A stretch of 7,176 bases of DNA from Streptomyces katrae (GCF_000966975.1 NZ_JZWV01000245.1:1-7176), one strand, 5' to 3'; positions 1 to 6,962 are shown, numbered from the stretch's first letter. Numbers and translations: made by a program. Notes: a model not told the origin generated them from the sequence alone.

Positions 1-155
1 CCCCCGTGCAACGGCGCCGCACCCACCCGGCCACCGGCACCCCGGCCAACCCCGCACCCAGGCGGAGCAACGCCGCATCGCAGGTGACTCGGCGGTACGC
101 TGACCTCGCCCACCCCGCGACAAGCGATCCGCACCCCCCGAAGGGACACCGCCCC
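1..155. other. Non-coding stretch upstream of the Trm112-like gene
   Basis: No convincing gene is seen here. A + strand frame runs from position 6 into the Trm112-like gene, but its residues (Arg/Pro/His-rich, no family features) look like chance GC-rich translation. The other two + frames reach stops near 85-87 and 101-103. A weak -10-like TACGCT lies at 96-101 without a recognisable -35. The end of a preceding gene (in Streptomyces often a phosphomannomutase) is not recognisable. Confidence 0.5.
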
Positions 156-341
156 ATGCCGCTCGAAGCCGGCCTGCTCGAGATCCTCGCCTGCCCCGCC
201 TGCCACGCCCCGTTCCAGGACAACTCGGCGGACGAGACCACCCCCGAGCTGGTCTGCACCGGCCAGGACTGCGGCCTGGCGTACCCGGTCCGCGACGGCA
301 TCCCGGTCCTCCTCGTCGACGAGGCCCGCCGCCCCGCCTGA
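156..341 (+). CDS. Trm112 family zinc-ribbon protein
   Basis: This 61-residue protein has two Cys pairs, C13-P-A-C16 and C34/C39, that form a zinc ribbon. It also has the family features LLEILACPxC near the N-terminus and GLAYPVRDGIPVLL near the C-terminus (about residues 40-53). Length and motifs fit the bacterial Trm112/YcaR (UPF0434) family. In eukaryotes and archaea Trm112 activates methyltransferases; the bacterial role is poorly defined. The ATG at 156 is chosen because AAGGGA (141-146) lies 9 nt upstream and the family normally starts with a short lead-in to LLEIL. It opens a probable operon, with the next start 60 nt downstream. No methyltransferase partner is encoded in the window, so its client here is unknown. 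Family identity is firm; function is inferred. Confidence 0.9.
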   Translation: MPLEAGLLEILACPACHAPFQDNSADETTPELVCTGQDCGLAYPVRDGIPVLLVDEARRPA

Positions 342-401
342 CCGGCGGCCCGCCGCCCCCGCTCGACCAGCCTGGATCCGTCAACACCGCCGGAGGCCCC
401 C

Positions 402-1535
402 ATGCTCGACGAGTCACTCCTCGACGCACCGGACGATCTCGCCCGTGCCGACCGCCGCGGCCTGCTCCGCGGCGCCGCCGAGGCCGGGGCCAGAGTGCGC
501 ACCGCCGCCCGGCACGCCACCGAGGCCGGCCTCGCGGACCTGCGCCCCGACGGGCGCCCCCGGGCGGTGCTCATCGCCGGCCCCGGTACCGCCGCCACCG
601 GCGTGGCCGACCTCCTCGGCGCCCTCGCCGGAGGCTCCGCCCCGGTCACCCGCCTGCACCCCACCGGCGTCGCGCACGCCGCCGGGGCACTGCGCTGGAC
701 CCTGCCCGGCTGGGCGGGCCCCGTCGACCTGCTGCTCATCGCCACCACCGACGGCACGGAACCCGGCCTCGGCGTCCTCGCCGAACAGGCCTACCGGCGC
801 GGCTGCACCGTCGTGGCCGTAGCCCCCGAGCGCTCACCGCTCAGCGAGACCGTCGACGGCGCGCACGGACTCCTCGTACCGATGGCCAAGGCCCCGTACC
901 AGGAGTACGACGAATCCGCCGCCGCCGGCCCCGGCGCCCTGTGGGCCCTGCTCACCCCGCTGCTGGTGCTCCTCGACAAGGTCGGGCTGATCGCGGCCGC
1001 CCCGGACGCCCTCCAGCGCGTCGCCGACCGCCTCGACCGCACCGCCGAACGCTGCGGCCCGGCCATCGCCACGTACTCCAACCCGGCCAAGACCCTCGCC
1101 GCCGAGCTCGCCGACTCCCTCCCCCTCATCTGGAGCGAGGGCGCCGGCGCCGGACCGGCCGGCCGCCGCTTCGCCGCGACCCTCGCCGAACTCGCCGGCC
1201 GCCCCGCGCTCGCCGCGGACCTCCCCGAGGCCCTGCCCGCGCACGGGGTCCTGCTGTCCGGTGCCTTCGCCGCCGGAGCCGACCCCGACGACTTCTTCCG
1301 CGACCGCGTCGAGGAGCCCCAGGCCCTGCGCGCCCGCGTCGTACTGCTGCGCGACCGGCCCACCGGCGGACTCACCGCCGCACCGGCCGCGCGCGAGCTC
1401 GCCCTCAGCCACGACACGGCCGTCAGCGAGCTCGAACCGGAGGAGGGCGGGGAGCTGGAACAGCTCGCCGAACTCCTCGCCGTCACCGACTTCGCCACCG
1501 CCTACCTGGCGCTGGCGGGGCGGGGACACAGCTGA
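402..1535 (+). CDS. SIS-domain phosphosugar-binding protein, PGI/PMI-like, probably catalytically degenerate
   Basis: This 377-residue soluble protein has an N-terminal SIS sugar-phosphate-binding fold (about 53-165) and a C-terminal half like that of bifunctional phosphoglucose/phosphomannose isomerases (about 190-373). The start is the ATG at 402, with GGAGG at 392-396. It lies 46 nt upstream of manA, which suggests a role with fructose-6-P, glucose-6-P or mannose-6-P. The expected family motifs are weak. The glycine/serine loop GxGGSA reads AGPGTAATG (59-67), the SxSGxTxET segment reads ATTDGTEPG (114-122), and the C-terminal His-Asn-Glu region reads LPEALPAHG (274-282). These suggest it may bind phosphosugars without isomerising them, or that the family uses other residues. 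The SIS assignment is good; isomerase activity is doubtful. Confidence 0.8.
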   Translation: MLDESLLDAPDDLARADRRGLLRGAAEAGARVRTAARHATEAGLADLRPDGRPRAVLIAGPGTAATGVADLLGALAGGSAPVTRLHPTGVAHAAGALRWTLPGWAGPVDLLLIATTDGTEPGLGVLAEQAYRRGCTVVAVAPERSPLSETVDGAHGLLVPMAKAPYQEYDESAAAGPGALWALLTPLLVLLDKVGLIAAAPDALQRVADRLDRTAERCGPAIATYSNPAKTLAAELADSLPLIWSEGAGAGPAGRRFAATLAELAGRPALAADLPEALPAHGVLLSGAFAAGADPDDFFRDRVEEPQALRARVVLLRDRPTGGLTAAPAARELALSHDTAVSELEPEEGGELEQLAELLAVTDFATAYLALAGRGHS

Positions 1536-1581
1536 GGCACACACCCGTGCCCGCACCGCTCCAAGATCCAGGAAGACGACG

Positions 1582-2754
1582 ATGGACCGCCTGACGAACA
1601 CGATCCGCCCCTACGCCTGGGGTTCCACCACCGCGATCCCGGCCCTCCTCGGGGTCGAGCCCACCGGTGAACCCCAGGCCGAGATGTGGATGGGCGCCCA
1701 CCCCGGCGCCCCCTCCCGCCTCGACCGCGGAGCCGGCGGGACCACCCTGTCGGCCGTCATCGCCGCCGACCCCGAAGGTGAGCTCGGGTCCGCGGCCGTC
1801 GCCAAGTTCGGCCCCGCCCTGCCGTTCCTCCTGAAGGTCCTCGCCGCCGGCGCCCCCCTCTCCCTCCAGGTCCACCCCGACCTCGCCCAGGCGAAGGCCG
1901 GGTTCGAGGACGAGGAGCGCCGCGGCGTCCCGATCGACGCGGGCCACCGCAACTACAAGGACGCCAACCACAAGCCCGAACTGATCTGCGCCCTCACCCC
2001 CTTCGACGGCCTGTGCGGCTTCCGCCGGCCGGCCGAGGCCGCAGACCTCCTCGAAGGGCTGGGCGTCGACTCCCTCAAGCCGTACGTCGACCTCCTGCGC
2101 GCCCACCCCGAGGAGGCGGCCCTGCGCGAGGTCCTCACCGCCGTCCTCACCGCCGACCGCGCGGAGATGGCCCACACCGTCGCCGAGACCGCGGCCGCCG
2201 CCGAGCGCCTCGGCGGCCCGTACGCCCCGTACGCGGGCCTGGTCCACGACTACCCGGGCGACCCGGGCGTGATCGCGGCCCTGCTCCTCAACCACGTGCG
2301 GCTCCAGCCCGGCGAGGCCATGTTCCTCGGCGCCGGCATCCCGCACGCCTACCTCGACGGCCTCGGCGTCGAGCTGATGGCCAACTCGGACAACGTGCTG
2401 CGCTGCGGGCTCACCCCCAAGCACGTCGACGTCCCCGAACTGCTGAAGGTCGTCGTCTTCGAGCCCAGCGCCCCCGGTGTCCTGCGCCCCGAGGGTGACG
2501 GCGAGGAGGTCTACGAGACCCCCATCGACGAGTTCCGCCTCTCCCGCTTCGCCCTGGCCGCCGGCGGCGCGCCCCGCGCCGTCCCCGAGGCCACCCCGCA
2601 GATCCTGCTCTGCACCGCGGGCCGGTGCACGGCGAGTTCGGCCCGCTCCGGCGAACTCGTGCTCGTCCCGGGTGAGTCGGTATTCGTCCCCGCGGGCGAA
2701 AAGGTCGAACTGTCCGGGAACGGCACGGTTTTCCGTGCCACCGTGGTCGTCTGA
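1582..2754 (+). CDS. manA: Mannose-6-phosphate isomerase, class I
   Basis: ManA interconverts mannose-6-phosphate and fructose-6-phosphate in the cytoplasm, linking mannose use and GDP-mannose/glycan synthesis to glycolysis. The 390-residue length is normal for type I zinc-dependent enzymes. The zinc-site motifs are present: LSLQVHPD with Gln96 and His98, the signature NYKDANHKPEL (124-134) with Glu133, and GIPHAYLDG with His255. The conserved segment NSDNVLRCGLTPKH follows and carries the expected active-site Arg. The C-terminal cupin part is normal (GESVFVPAG). The ATG at 1582 is chosen because AGGAAG (1570-1575) lies 6 nt upstream and the protein then begins with the usual LxNTIRPYAWGS; longer in-frame extensions are out of character. 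It is probably co-transcribed with the SIS gene. The PTS gene at 4770-6794 could supply its substrate if that permease carries mannose. Confidence 0.96.
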   Translation: MDRLTNTIRPYAWGSTTAIPALLGVEPTGEPQAEMWMGAHPGAPSRLDRGAGGTTLSAVIAADPEGELGSAAVAKFGPALPFLLKVLAAGAPLSLQVHPDLAQAKAGFEDEERRGVPIDAGHRNYKDANHKPELICALTPFDGLCGFRRPAEAADLLEGLGVDSLKPYVDLLRAHPEEAALREVLTAVLTADRAEMAHTVAETAAAAERLGGPYAPYAGLVHDYPGDPGVIAALLLNHVRLQPGEAMFLGAGIPHAYLDGLGVELMANSDNVLRCGLTPKHVDVPELLKVVVFEPSAPGVLRPEGDGEEVYETPIDEFRLSRFALAAGGAPRAVPEATPQILLCTAGRCTASSARSGELVLVPGESVFVPAGEKVELSGNGTVFRATVVV

Positions 2755-2762
2755 CATGACGT

Positions 2763-2796
2763 CGGCCGCACGGGCAGCTGCAACAATGTGCGGCCG
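2763..2796. repeat. Perfect 9-bp inverted repeat between manA and the CDF gene
   Basis: The arms CGGCCGCAC (2763-2771) and GTGCGGCCG (2788-2796) match exactly around a 16-nt spacer. The repeat starts 8 nt after the manA stop and ends 33 nt before the CDF ATG. The spacer contains CAACAAT, the most AT-rich stretch nearby. It could be an operator over a promoter for the transporter gene, or a hairpin that attenuates manA read-through. The sequence alone does not decide. Confidence 0.6.
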
Positions 2797-2829
2797 TAGC
2801 CAGTGGCCAGGAAAGGACACCCAGCACCC

Positions 2830-3765
2830 ATGAGCGCGTCGGGCGGCACCAAGGCGATCGTGGCGGCACTCGCCGCCAACCTGGCCATCGCTGTGGCCAA
2901 GTTCGTGGCATTCCTCTTCAGCGGCTCCTCGTCGATGCTCGCGGAGAGCGTCCACTCGGTCGCCGACTCGGGGAACCAGGGCCTGCTGCTCCTCGGCGGC
3001 AAGAAGGCGAAGCGCGAGGCCACCCCGCAACACCCCTTCGGGTACGGGCGCGAACGCTACATCTACGCCTTCCTCGTCTCCATCGTCCTCTTCACGGTCG
3101 GCGGCCTCTTCGCCATCTACGAGGGCTACGAGAAGATCCACGACCCGCACCCCATCGACGCCTGGTACTGGCCCGTCGGCGTGCTCGTCTTCGCGATCGT
3201 CGCGGAGGGCTTCTCCTTCCGCACCGCGATCAAGGAGTCGAACGAGACCCGCGGCAGCCAGTCCTGGACCCAGTTCATCAGGAGCGCCAAGGCCCCCGAG
3301 CTCCCCGTGGTCCTGCTGGAGGACTTCGGCGCGCTCGTCGGCCTGGTCCTCGCCCTGTTCGGCGTCGGCCTCGCCCTGATCACCGGCGACGGCGTCTGGG
3401 ACGGCGTCGGCACCGTCTGCATCGGCGTGCTGCTGCTCGTCATCGCCGTCGTCCTGGCCCTGGAGACCAAGTCCCTGCTGCTGGGCGAGTCCGCAGGCAC
3501 CGCGGAGGTCGAGAAGATCAAGGCCGCGCTCGTCGACGGGGACACCGTCACCGGCGTCATCCACATGCGCACCCTGCACCTCGGCCCCGAGGAGCTCCTC
3601 GTCGCCGCCAAGATCGCCGTCCAGCACGACGACACCGCGACCGAGGTGGCCAACGCCATCAACGCCGCCGAGGCCCGCATCCGCGCCTCCGTCCCGATCG
3701 CCCGCGTGATCTACCTGGAGCCGGACATCTACAACCCCGAGGCCGCCAAGGCCGACGGCCGCTGA
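2830..3765 (+). CDS. Cation diffusion facilitator (CDF) family transporter
   Basis: This 311-residue membrane protein probably exports divalent metal (Zn, Fe, Co or Mn) from the cytoplasm by proton antiport. The CDF signature in the second membrane segment is clear: SSSMLAESVHSVADSGNQ (33-50), with His42 and Asp46 as the usual HxxxD metal site. HPFGYGRERY (68-77) follows, and the partner acidic pair Glu164-Asp165 sits in the fifth segment, as in the ZnT9-like subgroup. Hydrophobic segments lie at about 8-30, 33-57, 80-97, 114-130, 158-180 and 187-208. A soluble C-terminal metal-binding domain (about 215-300) ends the protein. The ATG at 2830 is preferred: AAAGGA (2812-2817) lies 12 nt upstream and the protein starts MSASGGTKAIVAALAAN. 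An in-frame GTG at 2803 would place that ribosome binding site inside the gene. Metal specificity cannot be read from sequence. Confidence 0.92.
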   Translation: MSASGGTKAIVAALAANLAIAVAKFVAFLFSGSSSMLAESVHSVADSGNQGLLLLGGKKAKREATPQHPFGYGRERYIYAFLVSIVLFTVGGLFAIYEGYEKIHDPHPIDAWYWPVGVLVFAIVAEGFSFRTAIKESNETRGSQSWTQFIRSAKAPELPVVLLEDFGALVGLVLALFGVGLALITGDGVWDGVGTVCIGVLLLVIAVVLALETKSLLLGESAGTAEVEKIKAALVDGDTVTGVIHMRTLHLGPEELLVAAKIAVQHDDTATEVANAINAAEARIRASVPIARVIYLEPDIYNPEAAKADGR

Positions 3766-3766
3766 C

Positions 3767-3789
3767 CCGACCGGCCGCCACCCGGTCGG
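3767..3789 (+). terminator. Hairpin directly after the CDF stop codon
   Basis: CCGACCGG (3767-3774) and CCGGTCGG (3782-3789) form a perfect 8-bp stem with a 7-nt loop, starting 2 nt after the TGA. It has no U-tract, which is common for Streptomyces terminators. It stands in tandem with the stronger hairpin at 3801-3840. Confidence 0.55.
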
Positions 3790-3800
3790 CACCGGACACA

Positions 3801-3840
3801 CGAAGGCCCCCGCAGCTCACCCGAGCCGCGGGGGCCTTCG
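3801..3840. terminator. Bidirectional terminator hairpin between convergent genes
   Basis: An 18-bp stem (3801-3818 with 3823-3840) carries a single A-C mismatch at 3814/3827 and has the loop ACCC. It lies between the converging CDF gene and the signal-peptidase-like gene, whose stop is at 3858-3860. The flanks are weakly A/T-containing but there is no true U-run. Its position fits termination from both sides. Confidence 0.85.
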
Positions 3841-3857
3841 CCGTGGGAACGGGGACG

Positions 3858-4595
3858 CTACGACTGCGCGTCGGAGCGCTCACCGGCCGTAGCCGCAGTC
3901 GCAGCAGCAGCCGCTGCCACGACCGGCTGGGACGGCGGCTCCGCCGGGGCCACCGGGGCGGCGGCCGCCTTCCGCGCCCGCCGGGACACGAGCCCCAGCA
4001 CCGCGCCGGCCACCAGCACCAGCCCACCGCCCAGCTGCCCCCACACGGCCAGCTTCGCCATCGGGTACATCACGACCTTGGAGACGACCTTGTCCACCGG
4101 CACCGGACCGTTGTTCGCGTACTGCGAGCCGTCCGAGTTCATCCGGTTGTCGGCCATCAGGAACACCGACCCCTCGGGCACCGTCACGTCGAAGGCCACC
4201 GCCGACGGGTTCTTCCACTGCTCCAGGTAGGGCTCGTCCAGCGGATCGCCGTTGAGCACCAGGCGGTACTGGCCGGCGACCTTGCTGCTCGGCTTGTACC
4301 GGATGCGGTCCCCGCCCACGGCGATGACCCGGTTCATCTGCGTCTTCTGCAGGGACCACGGAACGGAGGCGAGGACGATGTCCCCCCGCCGCAGCTTCCC
4401 GTCCACCGGCTCCAGGTAGATGCTCTCCCCGTCGGTGTAGGTCGGCGCCATCTGCCAGCCGGCCGCCCTGCCCTCCGAGTAGTGCGCCGGAGGGTTCACG
4501 GCCTTCGCCACCGTCACCCCTCCGAGGATGACCGCACCGAGCACCAGCAGGACGATCGCCGCGATCCCGCGCCTGCGCCCTGACCTGTGTGTCAT
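3858..4595 (-). CDS. Signal peptidase I (S26) homologue lacking the Ser-Lys catalytic dyad
   Basis: This 245-residue protein has a short basic N-terminus, a membrane segment (11-31), an extracytoplasmic S26 domain (about 40-183), a second membrane segment (187-204) and an Ala/Pro-rich, probably cytoplasmic tail. That is the two-anchor layout of Streptomyces Sip proteins. All family boxes align: GWQMAPTY (46-53) for the SxSMxPT box, RRGDIVL (69-75), MNRVIAVGGDRI (87-98) for the KRVIxxxGD box, and GSVFLMADNRMNSDGSQY (142-159) for the GDNRxxSxDSR box. The nucleophile position is Gln48 (CAG, 4452-4454) and the general-base Lys position is Asn88 (AAC, 4332-4334), so ordinary preprotein cleavage is unlikely. 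The ATG at 4595 has AAGGGA about 4 nt upstream; longer forms add Arg-rich non-family sequence. No secreted substrate, sortase or pilin gene is adjacent. Fold assignment is confident; inactivity is inferred from the two missing residues. Confidence 0.88.
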   Translation of the reverse strand: MTHRSGRRRGIAAIVLLVLGAVILGGVTVAKAVNPPAHYSEGRAAGWQMAPTYTDGESIYLEPVDGKLRRGDIVLASVPWSLQKTQMNRVIAVGGDRIRYKPSSKVAGQYRLVLNGDPLDEPYLEQWKNPSAVAFDVTVPEGSVFLMADNRMNSDGSQYANNGPVPVDKVVSKVVMYPMAKLAVWGQLGGGLVLVAGAVLGLVSRRARKAAAAPVAPAEPPSQPVVAAAAAATAATAGERSDAQS

Positions 4596-4616
4596 TTCGT
4601 CCCTTCCGATGTACCT

Positions 4617-4635
4617 GCCTTGCATCGTAGGTCGA
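4617..4635 (-). promoter_or_regulatory. Candidate promoter -10 for the signal-peptidase-like gene
   Basis: On the - strand, TACGAT (4629-4624) matches the TANNNT pattern of HrdB-type -10 boxes. It would start a transcript near 4617, leaving a 5' UTR of about 22 nt before the ATG at 4595. The -35 region is poor, so this is tentative. Confidence 0.35.
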
Positions 4636-4709
4636 CGGCGACACGGCGAACGCCGCCGGGGCCCTGGTGCGCCAAGTCCGTACATACCGATTCGGACACT
4701 GCCCGCACG

Positions 4710-4748
4710 CCGCCGGGCCCCGTACCGAAGCGGTACGGGGCCCGGCGG
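4710..4748 (-). terminator. Perfect 18-bp hairpin downstream of the PTS gene
   Basis: The arm at 4710-4727 is exactly complementary to 4731-4748 with a 3-nt AAG loop. The stem begins 21 nt beyond the PTS stop (4770-4772) and lies upstream of the signal-peptidase-like gene. It should end the PTS transcript and insulate the downstream gene. No U-tract follows on either strand. The rest of the 4596-4769 spacer holds only the candidate promoter. Confidence 0.85.
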
Positions 4749-4769
4749 GAGGACCGGCGCGGAGGCCGG

Positions 4770-6794
4770 CTAACGGATCTCGCGCAGCAGCTCCAGAACG
4801 GCCGGGCCGTCCGGCGCGGACCGCAGCCGCTCCCGGAAACCGCCGTCCATCAGCTTGCGCGACAGCAGCGCCAGGATCCGCAGGTGCTCGTCACCGGCCG
4901 CCGCCTCCGGAACCGCGATCATGAAGACCAGCCGGGCCTTCGTACCGTCCAGCGCACCCCACTCGATGCCCTCGCCGGACCGGGCGAAGCCCACCGTGGG
5001 GCGGGCGACCGCGTCCGTCTTGGCGTGCGGGATCGCGATCGACTCGCCGAGACCCGTCGTGCCCTGCGCCTCCCGGGCGAGCGCCACCCGTACGAGCTCC
5101 GCCACGTCGTTGACGTTGCCGGTGGTGGCGAGCATCTCGGCCATTTCCCGGATCGCCGCCTCCTTCGAGGCGGCCGCCAGCTCCGTCTTGACCGTCCGCT
5201 CCGTCAGATAGCCGGACAGCACCTCCGCCTCCTCGGCGGGCGCGGCGGCCGGCGAAGAGGCCGGGGCCACGGCCGTACCGCCCGCCCCGGCACCGGCAGC
5301 CGCTCCGACGAGCACGGGCTCGGGCACCGCCGGCGCGGCCGGCGCACCGGCCCGGCGCTCCTTGCGGCCCTTGATCTCGATGAGGGTGTTGGTGGTCAGC
5401 GCGGTCACCACCGTGCCGATGGCGATCGCCATGAAGAACATCGCCACACCACTGACGGCGCCGAACAGCGAGACGACCGGACCGCCGTGCGGCACGGAGT
5501 TCTCCACCCCCGCCACACCGGCCACCGCACCGGCCACCGCGCCACCGAGCATGTTCGCGGGGATGACCTGCGCCGGCCGCGCCGCGGCGAAGGGGATGGC
5601 CCCCTCCGAGATGCCGAAGAAGCCCATGAACAGGGCCGCCATGCCGGCCTCCCGCTCCTGGTCGGTGTAGAGCCCGCGGCGCAGCAGCGTCGCCAGGCCC
5701 TGTCCGAGCGGCATGACCGGGATCGCGGCGGCGGCCATGCCCATGACCGCGTTGTTGGTGCCGATGAGGCCCACGGCCACGAGGAAGGCGGTCTTGTTGA
5801 CGGGCCCGCCCATGTCGAAGGCGATCATCAGTCCGATGAGGGCGCCGAGGAGGACGGCACTGGAGCCGGTCATCCCGTTCAGCCAGTCGGTCAGGTGCGT
5901 GAAGACCCAGGAGATCGGCTGCCCGATGACGTAGATGTAGAACAACCCGAGGGCCAGCGTCGACACGATCGGGATCACGATGATCGGCATGATCGGCCGG
6001 ACGAACCGGGGGACCCTGACCTTCTTGATCCACACGACCAGGTAGCCGGCCAGGAAACCGGTGGCGATGGCGCCGAGGAAGCCCGCGTTCGCGTCCGCCC
6101 CGTAGATGTTCACGGCGTCGGCGGCCAGGAACCCGCCGATCATGCCCGGCACGAGCGCGGGCCGGTCACCGAGGGCGTGGGCGATGTAGCCCGAGAAGAT
6201 CGGCAGCATCAGCTTGAAGCCGAGCCCGCCCAGCTGGTTGACGTAGAACCAGAACGAGTCCTTGTCGAACTCGATGCCCTTGGGCGTGGTGTGCCCGCCC
6301 AGCGCGATCGAGACGGCGAGCAGCAGACCGCCCACGACGACGAACGGGATCATGTGGGACACGCCGTTCATCAGCGCCTTGTACGCGACCCCGCGCTCCC
6401 GGCCACCGCCCGCGGCCACCGCGGCCGTCCCTTCCTGCACCGGCGCCGTCCGCACCCGCTCGATCAGCTCCTCCGGCCGGTGGATACCGTCCGCGACGCC
6501 CGTGGACAGGACCCGCTTGCCCGCGAACCGGGCCCGATCGACCTCCTTGTCGGCGGCGATGATGATCCCGTCCGCCTCCCTGACATCGTTGTCAGAGAGC
6601 ACGTTCTCCGCCCCGATGGAGCCCTGCGTCTCCACCTTCATGTCCACGCCGAGTTCGGCGGCGGCCTGCTGGAGCTTCTCGGCGGCCATGTAGGTGTGCG
6701 CGATCCCCGTGGGGCACGCGGTGACGGCGAGCAGCTTCCGCCGCCCGGCGCCGTCCCCAACCCCGCCACCGGGAGAGCCGGCCGTAGTACTCAC
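4770..6794 (-). CDS. PTS fructose-family permease, IIB-IIC-IIA (fructose or mannose)
   Basis: This 674-residue membrane permease phosphorylates a hexose during uptake, taking phosphate from HPr. The IIB domain (about 19-118) has the phosphocysteine motif TACPTGIAHT with Cys27. The IIC membrane domain (about 135-470) has NGVSHMIPFVVVGG, the family signature FDMGGPVNKTAF, and several hydrophobic segments. An Ala/Pro/Gly-rich linker (about 471-524) leads to the IIA domain (about 525-674), with ESIAIPHAK and phosphohistidine His590. The start is the GTG at 6794: AAGGAG lies 7 nt upstream and IIB homology begins shortly after. An upstream extension to 6965 would be Arg/Pro-rich and would cross the intergenic region. 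Order B-C-A matches Bacillus ManP; typical fructose FruA is A-B-C. No fruK or regulator gene adjoins it, and manA lies about 2 kb away. All phosphorylation sites are present, so it looks functional; the substrate is unresolved. Confidence 0.92.
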   Translation of the reverse strand: MSTTAGSPGGGVGDGAGRRKLLAVTACPTGIAHTYMAAEKLQQAAAELGVDMKVETQGSIGAENVLSDNDVREADGIIIAADKEVDRARFAGKRVLSTGVADGIHRPEELIERVRTAPVQEGTAAVAAGGGRERGVAYKALMNGVSHMIPFVVVGGLLLAVSIALGGHTTPKGIEFDKDSFWFYVNQLGGLGFKLMLPIFSGYIAHALGDRPALVPGMIGGFLAADAVNIYGADANAGFLGAIATGFLAGYLVVWIKKVRVPRFVRPIMPIIVIPIVSTLALGLFYIYVIGQPISWVFTHLTDWLNGMTGSSAVLLGALIGLMIAFDMGGPVNKTAFLVAVGLIGTNNAVMGMAAAAIPVMPLGQGLATLLRRGLYTDQEREAGMAALFMGFFGISEGAIPFAAARPAQVIPANMLGGAVAGAVAGVAGVENSVPHGGPVVSLFGAVSGVAMFFMAIAIGTVVTALTTNTLIEIKGRKERRAGAPAAPAVPEPVLVGAAAGAGAGGTAVAPASSPAAAPAEEAEVLSGYLTERTVKTELAAASKEAAIREMAEMLATTGNVNDVAELVRVALAREAQGTTGLGESIAIPHAKTDAVARPTVGFARSGEGIEWGALDGTKARLVFMIAVPEAAAGDEHLRILALLSRKLMDGGFRERLRSAPDGPAVLELLREIR

Positions 6795-6825
6795 GTGGAA
6801 TCTCCTTCGCGCCAGGGGGTCGGTC

Positions 6826-6860
6826 CAACGGCATCCTCCCCCACGCAAGGAGTGGATCAA
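6826..6860 (-). promoter_or_regulatory. Candidate promoter for the PTS gene
   Basis: On the - strand, TTGATC (6860-6855) and GAGGAT (6838-6833) are spaced by 16 nt and resemble -35 TTGACN and -10 TANNAT boxes. The predicted start near 6826 leaves about 32 nt before the GTG, with AAGGAG in place. Support is by motif only. Confidence 0.35.
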
Positions 6861-6953
6861 AAGTCCGAAAGGCCCCGAACCTTCCGCCGGACGGCCCGAA
6901 AACGAGCCGGGACAACTCCCCCTGCGGGCTGGGGCCCGCTGCGCCGATCGGTG

Positions 6954-6959
6954 TAGATT
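6954..6959 (+). promoter_or_regulatory. Candidate -10 box of the ahcY promoter
   Basis: TAGATT fits the TAGANT consensus of vegetative Streptomyces promoters well. No good TTGAC -35 is found 16-18 nt upstream, where the sequence is G/C-only, so an activator or another sigma factor may be involved. Transcription would start near 6966 and give a leader of about 150 nt. Confidence 0.45.
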
Positions 6960-6962
6960 CGT

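Noticed and set aside
6..155. Upstream extension of the Trm112-like protein to position 6
   Set aside because: Adds 50 residues of Arg/Pro-rich sequence unlike the family, whereas the ATG at 156 has a ribosome binding site and gives the normal length.
342..401. Inverted GGCGG/CCGCC sequence after the Trm112-like stop as a terminator
   Set aside because: The arms have only a 1-nt centre and are short. The spacer to the next gene is just 60 nt with a normal ribosome binding site, so read-through is more likely.
2803..2829. GTG at 2803 as start of the CDF gene
   Set aside because: It would put the only good ribosome binding site (2812-2817) inside the gene and has none of its own. The ATG at 2830 fits the family N-terminus.
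1483..3801. Long open frame on the - strand, 772 codons, antisense to manA and CDF
   Set aside because: It is an artefact of high GC content opposite real genes. The translation is Gly/Asp/Glu/Arg-rich with no family motifs, while the + strand proteins are clearly recognisable.
4587..6956. Long open frame on the + strand, 789 codons, antisense to the PTS gene
   Set aside because: Low-complexity Arg/His/Asp-rich translation with no domain. The opposite strand encodes a complete PTS permease with all active-site motifs.
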